Below the pieces are notes generated by a model. It ran no database searches. It was not told the origin of the DNA and was given only the letters and a program-made list of their open reading frames with translations. A DNA stretch of 64,000 nucleotides, from contig NZ_JAGGOG010000005.1 in the NCBI RefSeq assembly GCF_018614655.1, positions 1 to 64,000 on the forward strand. Reading direction: 5' to 3'. Below are positions 31,775 through 41,052 of the stretch, piece by piece. How positions within the stretch are numbered: position 1 is the stretch's first letter; each line of letters begins with the position of its first letter. Source of the stretch: Pseudomonas fluorescens (GTDB taxonomy: Bacteria > Pseudomonadota > Gammaproteobacteria > Pseudomonadales > Pseudomonadaceae). The translations under genes were made by a program, and so were the position numbers.

Positions 31775-32343
31775 CTACTGAATACAAGCTGGTGCCAGTT
31801 GAACCGACCGAAACCATGGTGATAAACGGCTTCGAGTCGGAGCCGGACGAGTTCTTTACCGATGAGGAAGCCTGGGAGCAGTACCAAGAGATGAGCGGCT
31901 GTCAGCAAGCGGCGCACCGGGCAAAACTGTGCTGGGCGGCCATGCTCGCCGCCGCCCCTGTACCGCCGCAAGCTGATGCGCAGCCGGTGGCTTACGCGGT
32001 ATTCGCTGACAACGGAAATATCCGCATCTGGTCGCGAGACTGTGAGGCTGTCGGCATCAAGGTCATGCAGGAGGAAGGCAAGCAAGCGGTGCCGCTCTAC
32101 ACCCGCCCTGATGCGGGCGAGGTTGAGAAACAGCGACAACTCAAGATGATCCTGGCCGAGCGCGTCGAGAACGCTGAGGATAACTGCTCGGTCTATCGCC
32201 AGCAGGTCACCGAGCAACAGGCGCTGCTGCAACTCGCACTGACCATGATCAATCGCGGCATTGTCAGCTTCGATGACCAGATCGAATATCGGCAGAAGCT
32301 CGCCGCCCTATCCACCACAAGGCCGGAGGCTGATCATGAGTGA
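31771..32343 (+). CDS. Hypothetical phage protein, AYAVFADNGNIR-containing
   Basis: 190 residues: MTTEYKLVPVEPTETMVINGFESEPDEFF...AAHRAKLCWAAMLAAAPV, then the repeated phage motif PVAYAVFADNGNIRIWSRD and VPLYTRP. This N-terminal pattern ('YKLVPVEPTxxM...G') is frequent in phage accessory ORFs, where different C-termini are shuffled behind it. Function unknown. Confidence 0.6.
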   Translation: MTTEYKLVPVEPTETMVINGFESEPDEFFTDEEAWEQYQEMSGCQQAAHRAKLCWAAMLAAAPVPPQADAQPVAYAVFADNGNIRIWSRDCEAVGIKVMQEEGKQAVPLYTRPDAGEVEKQRQLKMILAERVENAEDNCSVYRQQVTEQQALLQLALTMINRGIVSFDDQIEYRQKLAALSTTRPEADHE

Positions 32344-32719
32344 GGTTAAGCGTTGGTACATCGGCGTGTACGGCGGCGAGGCGCAGGCCCGCACCTGTTC
32401 ACCCCACCCTTTTGAAGTGATCCGTGAAGTCGAAGGCGACACCTTTGTTCTATCGCGGGATCACAACGCAGCGCTCGCCCGTGAAGCCGCCCTGCAACAG
32501 CGCCTGACCGCAGCGGATGATCGGGCGGATTTGCTGGAGCGTGATGCCGTTCGATACCGCTGGTTACGTGATCCGGATAACCAGGAAAGCCTTGAGCCGG
32601 ACAGCGATTACCTGATGCCACCGATAATCTGTGGGCATGCAGAGCATGAAAACATCTTGACCATGGAAGCGCTGGACAAAACCATCGACGCGGCAATGAT
32701 CGAGGTAGCCAAGCAATGA
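32336..32719 (+). CDS. Hypothetical phage protein
   Basis: 127 residues from ATG 32336 (MSEVKRWYIGVYGGEAQARTCSPHPFEVI), overlapping the upstream gene by 8 bp. It carries the phage accessory pattern AALQQRLTAADDRADLLERDAVRYRWLRDP, seen in many small phage ORFs with an ERDAxRYRWLR helix. Function unknown. Confidence 0.6.
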   Translation: MSEVKRWYIGVYGGEAQARTCSPHPFEVIREVEGDTFVLSRDHNAALAREAALQQRLTAADDRADLLERDAVRYRWLRDPDNQESLEPDSDYLMPPIICGHAEHENILTMEALDKTIDAAMIEVAKQ

Positions 32720-33240
32720 CCACCAACAAAACGATTGACGGCGTGCCGCATGAGGTACTTTCGAATGCTTTCGAAGAGCTGCCCGACTGGAATACCCCGG
32801 CGGCCACGAAGCTGCGTGCCCTGCTGGATGCTGAATCGGCACCTTGCGCAAAATCGCAAGCTGAGCCAGCTCGCCCAGCCCAGGGCGAGCCGGTGGTCCT
32901 TTCCACCTTCGACCGAACCGAATGGATGCAGATTTTTGACGCTGATCTTTGGACGGATTGGATGGGGGACGATTCGATAACCTCCGAGATCCTCCCCGCG
33001 TGGATGGATGAAAACGGCGTTCCAAGAAGCCTGCCATCGAACCAACTATCCAGATTGTTGCAAAGCAAGATCAGACATCTTGAATACAAGCTGAACGAAC
33101 ATCCCGCGCCAACAACGGAGGATGAGCGGGAAAAAGCGATAGATGAAATATCTGAGGCTATAAATCGCATGCCGTACACACGTAAACACCTGGCCGAGTG
33201 CCTATACGACGCCGGTTACAGAAAGCAGGTGACGTCATGA
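32716..33240 (+). CDS. Hypothetical phage protein
   Basis: 174 residues, MTTNKTIDGVPHEVLSNAFEELPDWNTPAATKLRALLDAES. The opening VPHEVLSxAxExL..W..PAATKLRALL is a recurrent phage accessory module also seen in other Pseudomonas prophages; the rest is acidic and helical. Its TGA overlaps the methylase ATG (ATGA). Function unknown. Confidence 0.6.
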   Translation: MTTNKTIDGVPHEVLSNAFEELPDWNTPAATKLRALLDAESAPCAKSQAEPARPAQGEPVVLSTFDRTEWMQIFDADLWTDWMGDDSITSEILPAWMDENGVPRSLPSNQLSRLLQSKIRHLEYKLNEHPAPTTEDEREKAIDEISEAINRMPYTRKHLAECLYDAGYRKQVTS

Positions 33241-34091
33241 CAATTACCCACCCCGTGATCCGCTACCACGGCGGCAAGTTTCGGCTTGCAGCATGGGTAC
33301 TTGAGCACTTCCCCCCACATACTTGCTACGTCGAGCCTTTCGGCGGCGCAGCCGGCGTGCTAATGCAGAAGCCTCGCAGCTATGCCGAGGTGTACAACGA
33401 CCTCGATCAGGACATCGTCAACCTTTTCGAATGCCTGCGTGACGACGAACTTCGTCAACGTCTAACCGAGCAATTGGTGTTAACCCCCTACTCGCGAGCC
33501 GACTTTGAGCGGGCCTGGCTGCCAACCGACAACCAGATCGAGCGCGCCTGTCGCACAGTGATACGTGCCCAGATGGGATTCGGGTCAGCCGGAGCCACCA
33601 AGGGCATCACAGGCTTTCGCATTGACTCAAAACGCCAGTACGGCACCGCCCAGCAACTCTGGACACGCTACCCCGACCAACTGGCGTCAATCGGCCAGCG
33701 TCTCGCCGGCGTTCTCATTGAGAACCGGACGGCGGTCGAAGTGATGTCTGCTCACGATGCGCCGTCGACACTTCACTACGTCGATCCACCCTATATGCAC
33801 ACAACCCGGGTACGGGGATCGGCGAAGGGGCGTTACTACCGCCACGAACTGGATGACAACCAGCACCTGGAGCTGCTGGCCAGCCTCAAAGATCTGTCGG
33901 GAATGGTAGTCCTATCGGGCTACCCAAACGAAATGTACGAAGCCGAACTGCAGGGCTGGGCACGCAACCACACCAATGCCCGAATTTCCGCAGGTCGAGG
34001 CGGAGCAACACGCCAAGAATGCCTCTGGATAAACCCCGCCTGCATGAACGCATTGCACCAAACAGGCCTTGAGCTGGGAGAGACGGCATGA
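33237..34091 (+). CDS. DNA adenine methylase (Dam-type)
   Basis: 284 residues from ATG 33237 (overlap ATGA). The N-terminal SAM-binding motif RYHGGKFRLAAWVLEHFP and the FVEPF-like CYVEPFGGAAGVLM are typical of D12 class adenine-N6 methyltransferases, and the catalytic DPPY motif is at about 183 (YVDPPYMHTT). No cognate restriction enzyme is next to it, so it looks like a solitary phage methylase protecting DNA or tuning expression. It precedes a PP-loop gene with which it overlaps by 4 bp. Confidence 0.85.
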   Translation: MTITHPVIRYHGGKFRLAAWVLEHFPPHTCYVEPFGGAAGVLMQKPRSYAEVYNDLDQDIVNLFECLRDDELRQRLTEQLVLTPYSRADFERAWLPTDNQIERACRTVIRAQMGFGSAGATKGITGFRIDSKRQYGTAQQLWTRYPDQLASIGQRLAGVLIENRTAVEVMSAHDAPSTLHYVDPPYMHTTRVRGSAKGRYYRHELDDNQHLELLASLKDLSGMVVLSGYPNEMYEAELQGWARNHTNARISAGRGGATRQECLWINPACMNALHQTGLELGETA

Positions 34092-35080
34092 CCACTCAAA
34101 ACATTGTTAGCGTGAGTGGCGGCAAAGATAGCACCGCCACTCTGCTCGTCGCCATCGCCATAGAGGTGCCCAACCTGCAGGCCGTCTTCGCGGACACCGG
34201 CAACGAACACGAACAGACCTACCAGTACCTGGACTACCTGCAACAGACCACTGGCGTACCAATCACCCGCGTGCGGGCCGACTTCACTCAGCGTATTGAA
34301 GGTAAGCGCCGATTCATCGAAACGAAGTGGCGGGAGCAAGGTGTTGCAGAGGCAACAGTACTGGCTGCGCTGGATGTGCTGCAGCCTACGGGCAACCCCT
34401 TCCTCGACCTGTGTATCTGGAAAGGAAGGTTCCCCAGCCGCAAGGCCCAGTTCTGCACCATGGAGCTGAAGCGCGATCCCATGCTCGAACAAGTCATCAT
34501 GCCGATGATGGACAAAGGCGACATGCTGATCAGTTGGCAAGGTGTCCGGGCGGATGAGTCATTGAACAGGCGCTACCTGCCTGAATGTGACGCGGTGGGC
34601 GGCGGCCTATTCAACTACCGGCCGATCTTGAAGTGGGACATCCCGGCCGTGTTCGAGGCTCACCGATACATGGGTGTCAAGCCGAACCCACTGTATTCCC
34701 AGGGGATGGGCCGGGTTGGCTGCATGCCCTGCATCAACTGCCGCAAGGACGAACTGCGCGAAATCGCACTTAGGTTCCCCGAAGTGATTGACCGGATTGA
34801 TCGCTGGGAGCGAATTGTTCAGCAGGCCAGCAAGCGTAGAGCCGCCACATTCTTTGCTGGCTCGAATGCCAAGCACCCGAAAGGCTCAATAGCCGATATG
34901 ACCGCCCTGCAGGTGATGGAGATTGCCAATATCCGGCAGGCCGTCGAATGGTCCAAAACGGCCAGAGGCGGCATCCAGTACGACCTTCTAACAGAAAGCA
35001 GCGATAGCACGGCCTGCTCCAGTGCTTACGGACTCTGTGAGTCGAGCTGGGAGCCGATCAAGATAATGGAGGCAGCATAA
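34088..35080 (+). CDS. PAPS reductase-family PP-loop protein with Cys cluster
   Basis: 330 residues. The N-terminal PP-loop SVSGGKDSTATLL (residues 8-20) binds ATP, as in PAPS reductase, DndC and other PP-loop enzymes. Later RKAQFCTMELKRDP and GRVGCMPCINCRKDEL contribute four cysteines able to hold an iron-sulphur cluster. Homologues are common in phages beside methylases. A role in sulphur-containing nucleic-acid modification is possible, but no dnd cluster is present, so the reaction is unknown. Confidence 0.75.
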   Translation: MTTQNIVSVSGGKDSTATLLVAIAIEVPNLQAVFADTGNEHEQTYQYLDYLQQTTGVPITRVRADFTQRIEGKRRFIETKWREQGVAEATVLAALDVLQPTGNPFLDLCIWKGRFPSRKAQFCTMELKRDPMLEQVIMPMMDKGDMLISWQGVRADESLNRRYLPECDAVGGGLFNYRPILKWDIPAVFEAHRYMGVKPNPLYSQGMGRVGCMPCINCRKDELREIALRFPEVIDRIDRWERIVQQASKRRAATFFAGSNAKHPKGSIADMTALQVMEIANIRQAVEWSKTARGGIQYDLLTESSDSTACSSAYGLCESSWEPIKIMEAA

Positions 35081-35346
35081 TGATATTCGACGCCAAGACA
35101 GACACGCTGCCCACCGCAACCATCAGCGGCGTCGCCCACGAAGGGTTCACCTGCATCACCCGAGCCGGAAAAAAGCTGCGCATGGCCCTGGTCGACGAAG
35201 AGGGCAACATTGCCGACGTCGGCCACCATGTTGCCCAGGAAGCCTGGAATGTCTGTATCCAAGTGCAGCACAACTTCTGGATCGGCCAGGGACACATGCG
35301 TGTGCTGAGTAAGCCGATCCCGCTCAAGGTCGACAAGGCCGCTTAA
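35080..35346 (+). CDS. Hypothetical phage protein
   Basis: 88 residues: MIFDAKTDTLPTATISGVAHEGFTCITRAGKKLRMALVDEEGNIADVGHHVAQEAWNVCIQVQHNFWIGQGHMRV. The start overlaps the previous stop (TAATG). A compact beta-rich protein, last gene of the rightward operon, meeting the integrase gene head-on with 4 bp shared. Function unknown. Confidence 0.6.
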   Translation: MIFDAKTDTLPTATISGVAHEGFTCITRAGKKLRMALVDEEGNIADVGHHVAQEAWNVCIQVQHNFWIGQGHMRVLSKPIPLKVDKAA

Positions 35347-36959
35347 ACCCCGAAGCCCAACTGCCACTCCCCGGTTTTGCGATCTATTCGTAAAAGCCGG
35401 GACTGGCCTCCCTTCCCGACCAGCAACAAGTCGATCACCTTCCCTTCTCGACCGGTCGCCTGCATACCGTGGTGGTACACCACAATACGCTCGAACGTCT
35501 CTCTTACCAGGTTCCGCACCTTCATCCGAGCATCGAAGTCCAGCATCTCTACGCCGGAGGCCAGTTGCTCCCATGCCTCAGCAAGTCCAGGCTGGTTGCG
35601 GTTCGATACAGCTACTAACTCGCGCTCGGCCTGAGCCACGTCCTTTTGCTTAGCAGCATGCTGCTCCTCAAGTTCACGAGCCTTACGGACGAAGATCAGT
35701 GGCGCCGCTCCACCTTCGGCCGCCAACAGCGCCTCGCTCACCCGCTCCAACTGCTGCTCGATCAGCGCCGCCTCAGCCTTGGCAGTCGCCAGTCGCGCCT
35801 GCAGCAATTGCGACTGATCATTTCCTTCCAGCAGGCTGCTCAGGTTCATACGGTCGGTGCAATAGCTCATCAGCGCTTTCTCGATTGGCACTACACTGCA
35901 ACTGCCACCGATGGGGCAACCACTGTTATGTGAATAACCCACACAGATCAGACGCCGGTGGCCATCAGACAAGCTACCGTCAGGCTTGGCCCTATGCATA
36001 ACATTCTGTCCAACGACGGCCGTACCGCAGTATCCGCAATAAGTAATGCCCAGGCCGGTAACAAGGCCCGGTATCTCCCCTTTGCCCTTGCGCCTGACCC
36101 GACTTTCGACGTGCAGAGATAGATCAGCGAACTCGTCTGCCGTCAATATAGGCGGGTAGTACCCCTCCAGCCGATACGTTTCACCGTCCAGGTCCAGCAC
36201 CTTAGCTCCCACCAAAGCTGGGAGCCGGACAAGCCGGTGCACTTGCAGCGCAGTGATGCCCTTGGTCGTGACGGCCAGACCGCGCTCTGTCATCTCGCGA
36301 ATGATACGGACCGAGCCATAGCCTTGCCGGAACAGCTCAATCACTAAGCGCACACCCTCGACACGCTCAGGCACCAATTGGAAAGCCTGGCCATCCCAGT
36401 GCAGCCATTGTGGATCCTTGCCGTTTCGAATGATGCCCCGGTAACTGCCGGCGACCCAACCTTCACATTGGCGGCGGATTGCGGCTTTCACACGCTTTGA
36501 CTTGGTATCTGACTCTTCATGCGCACGGATCATCACCAGCAGCGAATACACCAAGTCCATCGGCTGGGCTTTCAAGCCGGCCCGGTTGTACTCCCGGCCG
36601 TCACTGGCTGTAACCACGGTGATGCCGGCGTTGATGATCTGGGCCAACTGGGCCTGGGCCTGAATCGGCTCGGCACGGCTCAACCGGTCCAACCCTTCAA
36701 CGACCAGAACAGAACCGTCAGCAATCCGGCCGTCCTCGACAGCCTGCAGAAAGACGCCTAACGCCCCCTGCTTGACGTGACGCTGGTGATAGGCGGATAA
36801 CCCTTCATCTCTCAGGGATAGCGACTCATCCAGATCGAGCCCCTTTTCAGCCGCCCAGCGCTGTGCGTACTGGAGTTGACGGTCGGCACTGCTGCCGGTC
36901 GCCTGCCTAGGATCGGAGAACCGTAAATAGCTGTATACTCGCGCGCCGCTTTTAGCCAT
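35343..36959 (-). CDS. int: Large serine recombinase (integrase)
   Basis: 538 residues. The catalytic domain covers 1-150 with the motif [20 protein letters not shown], Ser15 as nucleophile, and GLDRLSRA. A recombinase domain follows at about 165-270 ([15 protein letters not shown]...[18 protein letters not shown]), then a zinc ribbon [13 protein letters not shown]...[13 protein letters not shown] and a coiled coil at about 385-460. It is a large serine integrase, which needs no host factors and acts at short att sites. The gene lies against the left edge of rimO, so attP was next to it. Confidence 0.9.
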   Translation of the reverse strand: MAKSGARVYSYLRFSDPRQATGSSADRQLQYAQRWAAEKGLDLDESLSLRDEGLSAYHQRHVKQGALGVFLQAVEDGRIADGSVLVVEGLDRLSRAEPIQAQAQLAQIINAGITVVTASDGREYNRAGLKAQPMDLVYSLLVMIRAHEESDTKSKRVKAAIRRQCEGWVAGSYRGIIRNGKDPQWLHWDGQAFQLVPERVEGVRLVIELFRQGYGSVRIIREMTERGLAVTTKGITALQVHRLVRLPALVGAKVLDLDGETYRLEGYYPPILTADEFADLSLHVESRVRRKGKGEIPGLVTGLGITYCGYCGTAVVGQNVMHRAKPDGSLSDGHRRLICVGYSHNSGCPIGGSCSVVPIEKALMSYCTDRMNLSSLLEGNDQSQLLQARLATAKAEAALIEQQLERVSEALLAAEGGAAPLIFVRKARELEEQHAAKQKDVAQAERELVAVSNRNQPGLAEAWEQLASGVEMLDFDARMKVRNLVRETFERIVVYHHGMQATGREGKVIDLLLVGKGGQSRLLRIDRKTGEWQLGFGV

Positions 36960-36994
36960 TAGAAAAAATAAGCCCTGATGAGGATCTACCTATA

Positions 36995-38326
36995 ATGATG
37001 ACAGAGAAAGCCCCGCGTGTAGGTATGATATCCTTAGGGTGCCCAAAGGCTCTGGTCGACTCCGAACGCATCCTCACCCAGCTGCGGATGGAAGGTTATG
37101 ACGTCGTGTCCACCTACCAGGACGCGGACGTGGTGGTGGTCAATACCTGCGGCTTTATTGACTCGGCCAAGGCGGAATCCCTGGAAGTGATCGGCGAAGC
37201 CATCAAGGAAAACGGCAAGGTCATCGTCACCGGCTGCATGGGCGTGGAAGAAGGCAACATCCGCAAGGTGCACCCGAGCGTGCTGGCCGTGACCGGTCCG
37301 CAGCAGTACGAGCAGGTGGTCAATGCCGTGCACCAAGTGGTCCCACCGCGTCAGGACCACAACCCACTGATCGACCTGGTACCGCCACAAGGCATCAAGC
37401 TGACCCCGCGCCACTATGCGTACCTGAAGATTTCCGAAGGCTGCAACCACAGCTGCAGCTTCTGCATCATCCCGTCGATGCGCGGCAAGCTGGTGAGCCG
37501 CCCGGTGGGCGACGTACTGGACGAGGCTCAGCGCCTGGTCAAGTCCGGCGTCAAAGAGTTGCTGGTAATTTCCCAGGACACCAGCGCTTACGGCGTCGAC
37601 GTCAAATACCGCACGGGCTTCTGGAACGGCGCACCGGTGAAAACCCGCATGACCGAACTGTGCGAAGCCCTCAGCAGCCTCGGCGTGTGGGTGCGTCTGC
37701 ACTACGTCTACCCGTACCCGCACGTTGACGAATTGATCCCGCTGATGGCCGCCGGCAAAATCCTGCCGTACCTGGACATCCCGTTCCAGCACGCCAGCCC
37801 GAAAGTCCTCAAGGCCATGAAACGCCCAGCCTTCGAAGACAAGACCCTGGCGCGGATCAAGAACTGGCGCGAGATCTGCCCGGAACTGATCATCCGTTCC
37901 ACCTTCATCGTCGGCTTCCCCGGCGAGACCGAAGAAGACTTCCAGTACTTGCTGGACTGGCTGACCGAAGCCCAACTGGATCGCGTCGGCTGCTTCCAGT
38001 ACTCGCCCGTCGAAGGCGCCCCGGCCAATCTGCTGGACCTCGCTATTGTTCCGGACGACGTCAAGCAGGACCGTTGGGAGCGCTTCATGGCCCACCAACA
38101 GGCCATCAGCTCGGCACGCCTGCAACTGCGTATCGGCAAGGAAATCGAAGTGCTGATCGACGAAGTCGACGAGCAAGGCGCGGTTGGCCGCTGCTTCTTC
38201 GACGCGCCGGAAATCGACGGTAACGTGTTTATCGACGATGCCAGCGGCCTGAAGCCAGGTGACAAGGTCTGGTGCACAGTGACTGATGCCGACGAGTACG
38301 ACCTCTGGGCTGAAAAGCGCGCATAA
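36995..38326 (+). CDS. rimO: Ribosomal protein S12 methylthiotransferase RimO, with altered N-terminus
   Basis: 443 residues. Radical-SAM cluster CNHSCSFC (Cys150, 154, 157) and the second cluster cysteines 16, 52 and 81 are present, plus a C-terminal TRAM domain. It methylthiolates Asp of ribosomal protein S12. The first ~20 codons ([20 protein letters not shown]) use AT-rich codons such as GTA, ATA and TTA and then switch sharply to high-GC host usage at about codon 20. From memory, Pseudomonas RimO usually begins with other residues here. The 5' end therefore seems supplied by the prophage. SD GAGGA at 36979. Confidence 0.9.
   Translation: MMTEKAPRVGMISLGCPKALVDSERILTQLRMEGYDVVSTYQDADVVVVNTCGFIDSAKAESLEVIGEAIKENGKVIVTGCMGVEEGNIRKVHPSVLAVTGPQQYEQVVNAVHQVVPPRQDHNPLIDLVPPQGIKLTPRHYAYLKISEGCNHSCSFCIIPSMRGKLVSRPVGDVLDEAQRLVKSGVKELLVISQDTSAYGVDVKYRTGFWNGAPVKTRMTELCEALSSLGVWVRLHYVYPYPHVDELIPLMAAGKILPYLDIPFQHASPKVLKAMKRPAFEDKTLARIKNWREICPELIIRSTFIVGFPGETEEDFQYLLDWLTEAQLDRVGCFQYSPVEGAPANLLDLAIVPDDVKQDRWERFMAHQQAISSARLQLRIGKEIEVLIDEVDEQGAVGRCFFDAPEIDGNVFIDDASGLKPGDKVWCTVTDADEYDLWAEKRA
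37030..37065 (+). other. Predicted attachment junction inside rimO
   Basis: Around 37035-37060 the codon usage of rimO changes from AT-rich (phage-like) to high-GC. The serine integrase gene begins 36 bp upstream of the rimO start. Together these place the integration junction in the first 25 codons of rimO, with a phage half ahead and the host half behind. The 2-bp crossover core cannot be identified without the left junction. Confidence 0.5.
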
Positions 38327-38340
38327 GGTGTAAAGAATTG

Positions 38341-38378
38341 AAAAAGCCCCGCTCTTTAGCAAGATGCGGGGCTTTTTT
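38341..38378 (+). terminator. Terminator of rimO
   Basis: AAAAAGCCCCGC, 13-nt loop, GCGGGGCTTTTTT: a long symmetrical stem followed by six T, directly after the rimO stop. Probably bidirectional. Confidence 0.85.
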
Positions 38379-38429
38379 AGGTCTATCGTTTTGTCCATCA
38401 GCGCTAATTATCGGCAAGGGGCAGCGGGC

Positions 38430-38903
38430 ATGCGCCAGCATTCGATTATCCATACACCTAAAACCAGTGACTATCCGGAAATGACCCGCATCTGGGAGGA
38501 TTCGGTGCGCGCCACCCATGACTTCCTCCCGGACAGCTACATCGAGTTACTGAAAAACCTGGTGCTGACGCGTTACCTGGATGCAGTGATGCTGATCTGC
38601 ACCAAGGACTCATGCCAGCGCATCACCGGCTTTGCGGGCGTGGCGGCGGGCAAGGTCGAGATGCTGTTTATCGACCCTGCGCACCGTGGCCAAGGCCTGG
38701 GCCGGCAATTGCTGTGCTATGCGATCGAGCAACTGAATGCCGATAAGCTGGACGTCAACGAACAGAACCCGCAAGCCCTGGGCTTCTACTTCAAACAGGG
38801 TTTTGAAGTGATCGGACGCACCGACCACGACGGCATGGGTCAGCCTTATCCTTTGCTGCATATGCGCTTGCGCCAGGACCAGCAGCAGGCGCGCAGTGGC
38901 TAA
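38430..38903 (+). CDS. GNAT-family N-acetyltransferase
   Basis: 157 residues from ATG 38430 with AAGG upstream. The acetyl-CoA loop is MLFIDPAHRGQGLGRQLLCYAIEQL, and the C-terminal NPQALGFYFKQGFEVIGR is the usual final GNAT element. The N-terminus (TSDYPEMTRIWEDSVRATHDFL) matches the YjaB/putative acetyltransferase subgroup. The substrate is unknown. Stands alone between the rimO terminator and the pseudouridine-synthase-like gene. Confidence 0.85.
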   Translation: MRQHSIIHTPKTSDYPEMTRIWEDSVRATHDFLPDSYIELLKNLVLTRYLDAVMLICTKDSCQRITGFAGVAAGKVEMLFIDPAHRGQGLGRQLLCYAIEQLNADKLDVNEQNPQALGFYFKQGFEVIGRTDHDGMGQPYPLLHMRLRQDQQQARSG

Positions 38904-38985
38904 AAGCCGCAGCACTGAAATGGGGCCGGGATTAACCGGCGCCACACAGGTACAATAGCTGCCCCCTTTTGTTACGGCCCTTGTC

Positions 38986-39696
38986 ATGACTGACCCCATA
39001 CGTCTCTCCAAACGCCTCATCGAACTGGTCGGCTGCTCCCGTCGGGAGGCTGAGCTGTTCATCGAAGGCGGCTGGGTCACGGTGGACGGCGAAGTGATCG
39101 ACGAACCGCAGTTCAAGGTCGCCACCCAGAAAGTCGAACTGGACCCCGATGCCAAGGCCACGGCCCCGGAGCCGGTGACCATCCTGCTGCACGCGCCGGC
39201 TGGCGTGGACGCCGAAACTGCGATGCAATCCATCAGCGCCGAGACCCTGTCGGATGAGCACCGCTTCGGCAAGCGCCCGCTCAAGGGCCACTTCTTGCGC
39301 CTGACCGCCAGCGCCGACCTGCAAGCCAAGGCCAGCGGCCTCCTGGTGTTTACCCAGGACTGGAAAATCCTGCGCAAACTGACGGCCGATGCCGCCAAGA
39401 TCGAGCAGGAGTATGTGGTTGAAGTATCCGGGGACATGGTTGCGCACGGCCTCAATCGCCTGAACCACGGCCTGACGTACAAGGGCAAGGAGCTGCCAGC
39501 GGTCAAAGCCAGCTGGCAGAACGAGAACCGCCTGCGCTTTGCGCTGAAAAATCCGCAACCGGGTGTGATTGCCTTGTTCTGCGAAGCCGTTGGCTTGAAG
39601 GTCGTCGCCATTCGACGCATCCGCATTGGCGGAGTCTCCATCGGCAAAGTGCCGGTGGGCCAATGGCGCTATCTGTCCGGCAAAGAGAAGTTCTAA
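38986..39696 (+). CDS. RsuA/RluF-like pseudouridine-synthase family protein, catalytic Asp apparently absent
   Basis: 236 residues. The S4 RNA-binding domain is at 5-50 (IRLSKRLIELVGCSRREAELFIEGGWVTVDG). The synthase fold is at 60-230 with KIEQEYVVEVSG and the C-terminal RRIRIGGVSIGKVPVGQWR. In active enzymes the catalytic segment reads G-R-L-D-x-D-x-S-G-L-L; here it is TASADLQAKASGLLVFT, where the aligned Asp is Gln and the Arg-Leu is replaced. The protein may bind RNA without modifying it, or use the Asp two places earlier. Known orthologues in Pseudomonas share a similar annotation. Confidence 0.7.
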   Translation: MTDPIRLSKRLIELVGCSRREAELFIEGGWVTVDGEVIDEPQFKVATQKVELDPDAKATAPEPVTILLHAPAGVDAETAMQSISAETLSDEHRFGKRPLKGHFLRLTASADLQAKASGLLVFTQDWKILRKLTADAAKIEQEYVVEVSGDMVAHGLNRLNHGLTYKGKELPAVKASWQNENRLRFALKNPQPGVIALFCEAVGLKVVAIRRIRIGGVSIGKVPVGQWRYLSGKEKF

Positions 39697-39772
39697 CCGC
39701 TCTTTCGCCACCGAACCTCTCGACACCGCCTCTCTGGGCGGTGCTCACAGTTGAATGACCAGGATTGCCAAC

Positions 39773-40234
39773 ATGATTCACAACGACGTACTGCGCAGCG
39801 TGCGCTACATGCTCGACATCAGCGACAACAAGATGGTCGAGATCATCAAGCTCGGCGGCATGGATGTCACCAAGGACGACCTGCTGACCTACCTCAAGAA
39901 AGACGAAGAAGAAGGCTTTGTGTTTTGCCCGGACGACGTCATGGCGCATTTCCTCGATGGCCTGGTGATCTTCAAGCGAGGCAAGGACGAGAGCCGTCCA
40001 CCGCAGCCGATCGAGTTGCCGGTGACCAACAACATCATCCTGAAGAAACTGCGGGTCGCCTTCGAACTGAAGGAAGACGATATGCACGCCATCCTCAAGG
40101 CCGCCGAGTTCCCGGTGTCCAAGCCGGAACTGAGCGCGCTGTTCCGCAAATTCGGCCACACCAACTACCGCACGTGTGGCGATCAGTTGCTGCGCAACTT
40201 CCTCAAGGGCCTGACGCTGCGCGTTCGCGCCTAA
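39773..40234 (+). CDS. DUF1456 family protein (YehS-like)
   Basis: 153 residues from ATG 39773 (AGGA 8 nt upstream). Two tandem repeats of the DUF1456 unit are visible: NDVLRSVRYMLDISDNKMVEIIKLGGMDVTKDDLLTYLKKDEEE and NNIILKKLRVAFELKEDDMHAILKAAEFPVSKPELSALFRKFGH. The family is cytosolic, of unknown biochemical function, widespread in gammaproteobacteria. Followed 4 bp later by trmO. Confidence 0.85.
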   Translation: MIHNDVLRSVRYMLDISDNKMVEIIKLGGMDVTKDDLLTYLKKDEEEGFVFCPDDVMAHFLDGLVIFKRGKDESRPPQPIELPVTNNIILKKLRVAFELKEDDMHAILKAAEFPVSKPELSALFRKFGHTNYRTCGDQLLRNFLKGLTLRVRA

Positions 40235-40238
40235 ACCC

Positions 40239-40934
40239 ATGAGCTATAGCGTCTCGCCCATCGGCTTCGTCCGCTCCTGCTTCAAGGAGAAGTTCGCCAT
40301 CCCGCGCCAGCCGCAACTGGCGCCCGCCGCCCGAGGCGTGCTGGAGTTAGTGGCGCCGTTCGATCAGGGCGAGGCGGTACAGGGCCTGGAGCAGGTCAGC
40401 CACGTGTGGTTACTGTTTCTGTTTCACCAGGCTTTGGAAGAAACGCCCCGCCTGAAAGTCCGCCCGCCGCGCTTGGGGGGCAACAAATCCATGGGAGTGT
40501 TTGCCACCCGCGCCACTCACCGCCCCAATGGCATCGGCCAATCGGTGGTGAAACTGGACAAAGTGGAAGCCAATCGCCTGTGGATATCCGGCATTGATTT
40601 ACTGGATGGCACGCCGATTCTCGACATCAAGCCGTATGTGCCCTACGCCGACATCATCGATACGGCGACCAACAGCATCGCCAGTGCCGCGCCGCAGCTG
40701 ATTCCCGTGCAGTGGCTGAAGTCCGCTCTGCAACAGGCACAAGGCCACGCTCAGCGCCTTGACGAGCCATTGGTGGCCTTGATTGAGCAGTGTTTGGCAC
40801 AGGATCCACGACCGGCGTACCAGACACCGGGGCCCGAGCGGGAATATGGGGCGCGGTTCTGGGATGTGGACGTGCGGTGGCACTATCCAGAAGCCGGAAT
40901 GATTTGTGTGCTGGAAGTGGTTGCAGCTGAATAA
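40239..40934 (+). CDS. trmO: tRNA (adenine(37)-N6)-methyltransferase TrmO
   Basis: 231 residues: SPIGFVRSCFKEKFAIPRQPQLAPAARG, VSHVWLLFLFHQ, GVFATRATHRPNGIGQSVVKL and DGTPILDIKPYVPYAD are the conserved blocks of the TrmO/TsaA (UPF0066/VirR) family. It adds a methyl group to N6-threonylcarbamoyladenosine at position 37 of some tRNAs, using SAM. Likely cotranscribed with the DUF1456 gene. Ends just before a REPIN. Confidence 0.88.
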   Translation: MSYSVSPIGFVRSCFKEKFAIPRQPQLAPAARGVLELVAPFDQGEAVQGLEQVSHVWLLFLFHQALEETPRLKVRPPRLGGNKSMGVFATRATHRPNGIGQSVVKLDKVEANRLWISGIDLLDGTPILDIKPYVPYADIIDTATNSIASAAPQLIPVQWLKSALQQAQGHAQRLDEPLVALIEQCLAQDPRPAYQTPGPEREYGARFWDVDVRWHYPEAGMICVLEVVAAE

Positions 40935-40943
40935 ACCGGAAAC

Positions 40944-41042
40944 AAAATGTGGGAGCGGGCTTGCTCGCGAAGGCGGTGTATCAGTCAAATATGCTTCAAC
41001 TGACACTCCGCCTTCGCGAGCAAGCCCGCTCCCACATTTTTT
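40944..41042. repeat. REPIN (REP doublet) hairpin
   Basis: AAAATGTGGGAGCGGGCTTG continues as CTCGCGAAGGCGG and is repeated inverted after about 30 bp, giving two REP arms that can form one long hairpin ending in seven T. This is the common intergenic REP form of the P. fluorescens group. Lies between trmO and fpr, which converge, so it can also act as a terminator. Confidence 0.9.
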
Positions 41043-41052
41043 TGCGTCGCGT

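Noticed and set aside
37034..38398. 454-codon minus-strand frame opposite rimO
   Set aside because: It is the antisense shadow of a clearly real gene with high GC; composition is typical of reverse-frame artefacts.
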